From Gautieria morchelliformis (Eukaryota > Basidiomycota > Agaricomycetes > Gomphales > Gomphaceae), in the NCBI GenBank assembly GCA_015179125.1, contig WHVA01000003.1:470001-534000 (forward strand): a stretch of DNA of 64,000 nucleotides, written 5' to 3'. A model generated the notes under the pieces. That model was not told where the DNA came from, ran no database searches, and was given only the letters and a program-made list of their open reading frames with translations. The stretch's first letter is position 1, and the number at the start of each line of letters is the position of its first letter. The position numbers and the translations under genes were made by a program. This document shows positions 58,634 to 64,000 of this stretch, in pieces.

Positions 58634-58825
58634 GACTTCCATCGGCATAATCAGTGAGTCTTTCAGCTTCTTGATACTGTCAGCAGATTTGCCGACCTTG
58701 GGCTCCTTCAGCGGCCATGTCAATGCGAACCGTGACACGGCCGCTGAGCAAGGCCGAAGTCAGAAAGACTGTGGACAGTATCAAGAACCTCAAAGACTCG
58801 TTGGTTATGGCGACGGAAGTAGATC
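58634..58825. repeat. Diverged inverted duplication of a short coding-like segment
   Basis: The plus strand from ATG 58,717 reads RPLSKAEVRKTVDSIKNLKD SLVMATEV when its two parts are taken together; the minus strand of the left arm reads WPLKEPKVGKSADSIKKLKD followed by SLIMPMEV. The arms (58,634-58,715 and 58,735-58,825) are head to head, with about 20 nt between them. The plus frame continues to 58,983 (FAAFEAGVSLAVGLVTPRN). The protein family is not recognised. Confidence 0.7.
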
Positions 58826-59159
58826 AGACGCACGTTGCATTCGCGGCCTTCGAAGCAGGTGTAAGCCTTGCGGTAGGCCTGGTTACGCCCCGTAACGTAG
58901 AATTCAGAATTGAGCCGGGCGAGTGGAAGGGAGGAGCGAAAACTGTCCAATTCTATATCACATCTGTGCTACTTATACTCTGAGAGCGGCCAGGCCTATC
59001 TAAAGAGAACAAAAGGATTGCAAACGGACCACAATGGTGGGCTATCAATAATGAGACAATGGCCGAAGAAATGCGGACAAGTGTGCTTGTCCACAATCAG
59101 GGGCTATGTGTGGACGCGTCTGATCTCTCCTTATCCGCAGCTAGACTGCTACGCTGTCT

Positions 59160-59260
59160 TACATCGGGCCCAGGCCTCCAAAAACCCAGGCAGGAGGTCT
59201 CGGCTTCCCCTGCGCCCGGCCCTTAAGCCCGGGCTTTTTTGGGTGGGGCCTCCATTGTGG
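59160..59260. repeat. GC-rich dispersed repeat, copy 4 (weak)
   Basis: gcccaggcctcc, gcgcccggcccttaagcccg and ggcttttttgggtggggcct recall the other GC-rich copies. Extent uncertain. Confidence 0.3.
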
Positions 59261-59506
59261 ATCGTCGTTTGCGGAGTCCAAAAGAGTTACATAACTGTAA
59301 CTACAAAAGGTTGTGAATTAGCTGAAAATTTTCTCCACTGTTTTTTTTTGCGTCCTTCCACCTATCCCCACACTTTAAATCCCAGTGCCTCGCATAGTCA
59401 TCGACAGCTCCGAAGACGAAATCCAAGAAATCGTCTCTCTGCCATTTAAAAGCAGTTTGGGCCGTGTGGCGAAGGTGAAGCCAAGCACGGAAGTGCCTCA
59501 ACGGCG

Positions 59507-59621
59507 CTATCTATCTTCAAGTTGAAGATAGATAGTGGTGTCGACGCGCTGCAGGAGCAGGGTGCCACCCATAGCCAGTCAACGCAGGACATGAACAGCC
59601 TGTTCATGTCCTGCGTTGACT
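59507..59621. repeat. Two perfect hairpins in the NLR relic
   Basis: 59,507-59,535: 14-bp arms CTATCTATCTTCAA around G. 59,577-59,621: 21-bp arms starting AGTCAACGCAGGACATGAAC around GCC. Both perfect. Confidence 0.95.
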
Positions 59622-59950
59622 CCCGTCTCTGTGACGTCTGGACATGGCGGATCCGTGTCCAATCCTTGCAAAGACGGACTGCCGAGATTATCCAGGCGCG
59701 CTAGAACAAGCCAAACTGCGTACGTCACCTCTCGCCAGTGTTTCCAAAGGTGTGAAGCTGATTCTGAAGCCTTCGTTATGTAGAAGAACATCGCCAAAAG
59801 ATCCATAATTGGCTGGAGCCTAGCGGCTCCTGACCACGAACCAAAGCATAGGAATTCCAGTAGCGACGACAAGAGACAACCGAGGTGTGGTTTGTGGAAG
59901 AAAAAACGGTTCTAGAAATGGGGAGAAGCCCCTCAATCGCCGCGAGTAAG

Positions 59951-60061
59951 GAGTAAATATTCAGCAGCATAATGGACTCACATATACCGTGGACCCAAAG
60001 GAACGCGGTTCCTGTGGGTCCAGGGTATACGTGAGCCCGCTCTGCTCCTGAATATTTACTT
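59951..60061. repeat. Imperfect 54-bp-arm inverted repeat carrying NLR Walker-A-proximal sequence
   Basis: Left arm from gagtaaatattcagcagc, right arm ending gaatatttacttg. Plus strand of the right arm: GTRFLWVQGIREP...LLNIYLLL; minus strand of the left arm: GTAFLWVHGICES...LLNIYSLL. Confidence 0.85.
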
Positions 60062-60544
60062 GCTGCTGGTGGATTGAAGCAGCTGGGGGCAGGGGGGGGG
60101 GGACCATCCCATAATATGCGCAATCACATTCGTTTTCCTATCATGCTAACGCATGACGGGGTCAGGCTCGACCATCTTCGAAGAGCTTTTATGTCACTGC
60201 AGTTCTGATCCCTCCTTCGCGATGGCCTTTTTCGATCTTGACTTTAATAACAAGGCCACTTTGCCGGATATCGTCTTTCGATCTCTGATCGAGCAATTCA
60301 CTAAACAATCCACGACCATCCCTCAGATCATGGAGACACTGTTCTCTAAGAATGCTGGTGCACGCCGATCATTGGCTCAAGAGGATCTGATGTCCAATCA
60401 AGGATATCCACGACTGTCAGTTCGACACATTACACTTGCGGGCGACGAGTCCGAAAGAGCGTATCGTGTTCGTCCGACCGGACCCTGGGCCCTGCGCAGG
60501 GGGGAAGCCCAACTCGGACACATCCGCTACGGTCAGTCCTAGGC

Positions 60545-62700
60545 ACGTTTGTATGCGCGCGTGCGACTCATTTCTCGTTGGTCAATATGTGTATGCATGC
60601 GCGCATGGGTAGTTCATACTGTCGACTGGGTTTGACGGGCGCGTGAGATTATGTGCGTGTCTGCCACGCGTTCATACAAGGTACTCATGTTGACGCTGAC
60701 GGGTCCACTGGCAGGGGGTTACACGACACTACAATGACGGCGCTGGAAAACATATCCACTTGAGCAATAACAGTAGATGTCTTTCCATTCCTCCGCCCTC
60801 TTTTGGCTTTGGCTTGTGGCTTGTGGCCGACTGACATAAACCGCTCTCTTCATGATGATGATTTAATCTAGTTCATTATCCGTCTACTTGGCGATGCATA
60901 TGTCTAGACGCAGTCCATACACAGCACATCACTAAGCCCTCACTCCTCGTAGTCGCCTTGGAAGACCAGACTAGTGGCTACTCCCAATTGAACCCTTTGG
61001 ATCCAACACATCGGCCGCCTGGCGCGTCAAAAGTTCGACAGTGCATATCGTGACGTGAGCCGGTAACTCGCCTTCGGCCTCCTGTTGCCCTGTGTACTGT
61101 ACGTTGGGTATATTACTAAGCGCTCGTTACATTTTATGGGACGCCCGCAGGTCATATGCATGTAGACGGGCGGAATTTAGCGTCATGAGTGTGCAAGCTT
61201 GAAGGTTACATTGACGGACACGGAACGTAATAACGAAGAATGATGACGATACAGTAGAGCACAGCTTGCTGGTGCGACCGTCTAGTCGTTCTAGCAAGCT
61301 GTGCTCTATGATGATGGGGCCACCCGGCGACTAGTGCAGGGTCGGTCAGAACCCGGGAATCAAACCAGGAGCAACGGCATGCTGTGAACCGTACATCATA
61401 GGTATGTACCGATGGTGCTTAGGACAACTGAGAATGATCACTAGATCAGTCATATTGCCGACGGGGAGGGTAACGGTCGAGATAAATTCCTAACAGAAAT
61501 TTGACGCTAGACGGACTCCTGTCCAATGCCGAGTCTAGCACGAGTAAGTAGGTCAAGACCATCCAGCTGTTCCGGGATATTGAGTCATTGACTCGTATGC
61601 AATACTCAACAGCAGTTCGCGAGAGGCGTGCCATGTCAAACCATTGTCTGTGGCACTCACTGTGGATAGCGGAACCATTGAAAACCCATAGGCCACTGGC
61701 GTTCAGTTTTGAGCGCGCTAGCTAATGCTAGACGTGAGTGTGACCCGACGGTGCGAACCAATCAGTTCGAGCGAGTTAGCAATCTTTTTGCAGTGTCAGG
61801 GAGGGGGAGAGAAGCCGGCGGAAAGTCGACAGTGTGACCTCCGAGCCTCCGACTCGTTAGCCGCACGTATCTATTCTGTCACAGTGCCACTGAAAATAGC
61901 GTTTACACGCGGAGGTACTGGGTGGTAGTGCGAGCGCGCGATGGGGTGTAACGGGCGCCCGAAGTGGCGTACGCAATGTCGCGTGGTGGAGGTTCAGGAG
62001 GTGGGGTTTGATGAACCTAATAGTGCATATCTAAGCTTAGGGGCCTTACGCCACTTACAAAGACATTGGAAATTGCTTTAGCCCCGATGACGATAGCAGA
62101 GGATTGCAGTGTGAGTACTTACGGGCGCGAAGACGTGATCGGGAGGTGCTTGAGCGAGTGAGAATGGGGCAAGAATATGGTGAGAGTGAAATACGCAGAG
62201 AAAGCGAGACTGGGCAGGAGTACGGTTGCACGACGAAATGGATGGCTGCATGGCTAGGTGAGGATGCGTGCTTTAGATTCGAATACTGTCCTGCGATCGC
62301 TGCACACACTCTTATGTTAGCAATTTCATGGATTTGTACACAAACCAAAAAAATTGTATGATTAGTTGCCGTCCTGTTGGTGGTGCTAGGTGATGGCGAG
62401 GCCAACAGCCAATTTCGTCAACGCTTCGAACGCTCCGACGCCCTGAGGAGGTCCGCGTGGGAGACTCCGAGAGACCCCAAAGTACGATACAGCCCGGGCT
62501 GAAGCAACGGAGCCTATAGCCCTCCTCCAAGGTATGGATGGTGATCCTGCGCTATAAAGAGACCCAGACGAACCCCTCGATGGGAACGCACGTGAGAGGT
62601 TGGGCCCAAATGCAGCTCACCGGCGCGTATATTTTTAGGCCTGGCGATCGGGCAAATACCGTGTATCCTGATGATAGGCTGAGTAATGGGTTCACCAAAG
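60545..62700. other. Intergenic, no gene recognised
   Basis: Only short chance frames. One hairpin with 15-bp perfect arms (AGAGCACAGCTTGCT) at 61,256-61,307. Confidence 0.45.
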
Positions 62701-62720
62701 CTAACTGGCACGCGGCAAGA

Positions 62721-63090
62721 TGCGGCAAGATTTATAGCGGCGCAACTAAATCTTGCCGCAAGTTGGGGGGGAAGAGGAGTAAGGAAAGTATGACATCGAA
62801 AATAAATATCGGCTCAAAGCCGACTAAGCCGTAGGACCCTGAGACCCACCTGTGGGTGATGCGGGGTGTGTGCTCGACACCTCTGGATCTCGGGGAGTGG
62901 CTGGTTAGCTTAGTCAGAGCCGTTCTACCCTCGAGCCTGAGGATGCGGAGTTAGTAAGCTCCAACACCCAAATACGCTAAAGAAATAGGGAGTAGTGGGT
63001 GGGAAAGAAAATACTCTGTGCTACTACACGCAGGTAGTGGTAGCGGAGGGAGAGAATCTGGCAAAAGTCTGATAGCGTTGTCAGACTTTT
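62721..63090. repeat. Two further short hairpins
   Basis: 62,721-62,760: 14-bp arms TGCGGCAAGATTTA, loop 12. 63,063-63,090: 10-bp arms AAAAGTCTGA, loop 8. Surroundings non-coding. Confidence 0.85.
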
Positions 63091-63189
63091 ATTTGACAGC
63101 TTAGCTAATGAACCTTACTCAGCCCGGCTGTAGAGTTGTACTCGCGAGCCTCAGCGCTCAGCGCTCAGCACCCACGTCCATCTTTATCC

Positions 63190-63480
63190 AAGTTCAGCTC
63201 GTGCGTGTCCGACTCGAGTCGTCCGAAGGGTTCGTCGGAAGGGTCTGTCGTCCAAACCGGTTTGATAAGAGTGCTTGCCATTCTCAGAGTCGATTCAAAT
63301 TGAATCGACTCTGAGAATGGCAAGCACACCAAGCCACGATCCTTACCCTTGTGCTAGGCCAACATGTCATCTGTTATATAATGGCGCGTTCAACCAAGCA
63401 GATGCAGAGCAAGTCGGCTGTTCGTATGATCATTATACCCGCTCAATACCTTGTATTACATGTATCGTAGTCCGTAGAGC
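63190..63480 (+). repeat. Dispersed segment, copy 2, with inverted-copy replacement
   Basis: Matches 57,990-58,260 on both sides of a perfect 28-bp-arm palindrome (63,271-63,327, 1-nt centre). Copy 1 has about 50 bp of ordinary sequence at the place where copy 2 has the inverted arm. Confidence 0.9.
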
Positions 63481-63497
63481 TCTTCGAGTCTATATTA

Positions 63498-63737
63498 GGG
63501 TGTTTCACGCTTGCGTTTTCGTGATTTGGCAGAGGTTTTTGCGTCAGCGTTTTCGTCGCCGCTTTTGGAAAAAAATCAGCAAAAATGGGTGGAAAATGCC
63601 AAGCGTGAAACGGGTGGATCCCGGCATTATGTAAGACAAGTTACATTGATTATATAATACACGTAAGGGAACTTTCGCCTCAAAAACGTCGTGAAAATAT
63701 CGACGAAAACGCCACGAAAACGCAAGCGTGAAACACC
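63498..63737. mobile_element. 240-bp TIR MITE flanked by TA
   Basis: Ends GGGTGTTTCACGCTTGCGTT and the inverted AACGCAAGCGTGAAACACC, about 26 bp of TIR, TA on both sides. It shares the GGGTGTTTCACG terminus with the 727-bp element at 37,310 but not the interior. No coding capacity. Confidence 0.85.
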
Positions 63738-63769
63738 TATTATTGCACAGGGTCTTGGTCATAATAGTG

Positions 63770-64000
63770 CGTTTCAGTATCTCCCTCAGGAGAGTCACTA
63801 TTTCAATCATTATTTGCCATGCATATAAGTACACGATTATGACATACTATTGCGTTGGCTGTTTCTTCTAGACCGGAGGCCTGCAGAAGTATAGGTATCG
63901 GATCACTATTTCAATCATTATGGCCACGCATATACTCGATTATGACATGGCGTTGGCTGTTTCTTCTCGACACGAGGCCTCGGGAGGTACGTGTTCTGCC
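63770..64000 (+). repeat. Tandem partial copies of the dispersed segment's right end, cut by the window
   Basis: cactatttcaatcattat, ctcgattatgacat, gcgttggctgtttcttct and gaggcct recur at about 63,800-63,885 and 63,902-64,000, as in 58,268-58,378. Confidence 0.8.

Larger units (their letters stand above)
59380..60540 (+). pseudogene. NACHT-type NLR relic broken by inverted duplications
   Basis: A short N-terminal-like piece (VPRIVIDSSEDEIQEIVSLP, near 59,385), a piece near 59,780 (YVEEHRQKIHNWLEP), and a clear NTPase part from 60,153: GSGSTIFEELLCHCSSDPSF with AMAFFDLDFNNK, then VFRSLIEQFTKQSTTIPQIM and ETLFSKNAGARRSLAQEDLM. The last part is typical of ankyrin-type fungal NLRs, just after Walker A (here GSGST in place of GSGKS). 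The matching FLWVHGI strand that should precede it is found in both orientations at 59,951-60,061. Not a working gene. Confidence 0.65.

Noticed and set aside
62895-62965. Possible tRNA (ggttagcttagtc start)
   Set aside because: No B-box (GGTTCGANTCC) and no cloverleaf pairing.

Overview
The window looks like a gene-poor, repeat-rich stretch of a basidiomycete (Agaricomycete) genome. The evidence is short (about 50 nt) GT-AG introns, one 13-nt micro-exon, three NACHT/NB-ARC NLR-type loci, a BTB-domain relic, a Tad/I-type LINE, a KDZ transposase fragment, an intron-bearing IS630/Tc1-like transposase and a Ty3-type retroelement fossil. The overall style resembles Ceratobasidiaceae/Rhizoctonia, but that placement is an inference. 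No rRNA, convincing tRNA or CRISPR array was seen.

Layout. 0-2 kb: decayed NACHT NLR and a small AT-hook gene with an in-frame stop. 2.7-5.2 kb (-): intact-looking GH18 chitinase, 8 exons, with a long repetitive Ser/Thr tail. 5.3-11 kb: dispersed repeats and a TIR element. 10.9-17.5 kb: a minus-strand solo LTR split by a nearly complete LINE with target-site duplication. 17.6-22.1 kb (-): a complete patatin/NB-ARC/TPR NLR (seven exons, about 1395 aa), the best host gene here. 22.2-27.5 kb: two duplicated blocks carrying ATG13-like fragments, separated by a 19-bp tandem array, an IS630-type transposase and an AT-rich repeat. 27.9-28.7 kb: three-exon AT-hook gene of unknown function. 29.2-30.2 kb: a satellite built of palindromic units. 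30.7 kb: KDZ transposase fragment. 32.5-41.7 kb: LTR-like tract and a broken Ty3 element that has itself received two TIR elements. 42-45 kb: a large palindrome, the third copy of the AT-rich repeat and a second copy of a fold-back MITE. 46-48 kb: hypothetical exon and BTB pseudogene. 49.9-53.9 kb (-): a three-exon gene for a large disordered protein whose last exon is tandemly duplicated. 54-64 kb: mostly non-coding, with diverged duplications, an NLR relic and many short perfect hairpins.

The most unusual signals are: (1) inverted-duplication footprints, one of which can be shown against a paralogous copy in the same window to have replaced about 50 bp by a reverse-complement copy of its left flank; (2) near-identical 42-aa TPR units in the NLR; (3) the palindromic satellite; (4) duplicated ATG13-like fragments; (5) several in-frame TGA codons where CGA is the likely ancestor. 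Intron/exon models below were read by eye from splice motifs and phase, and need transcript support.
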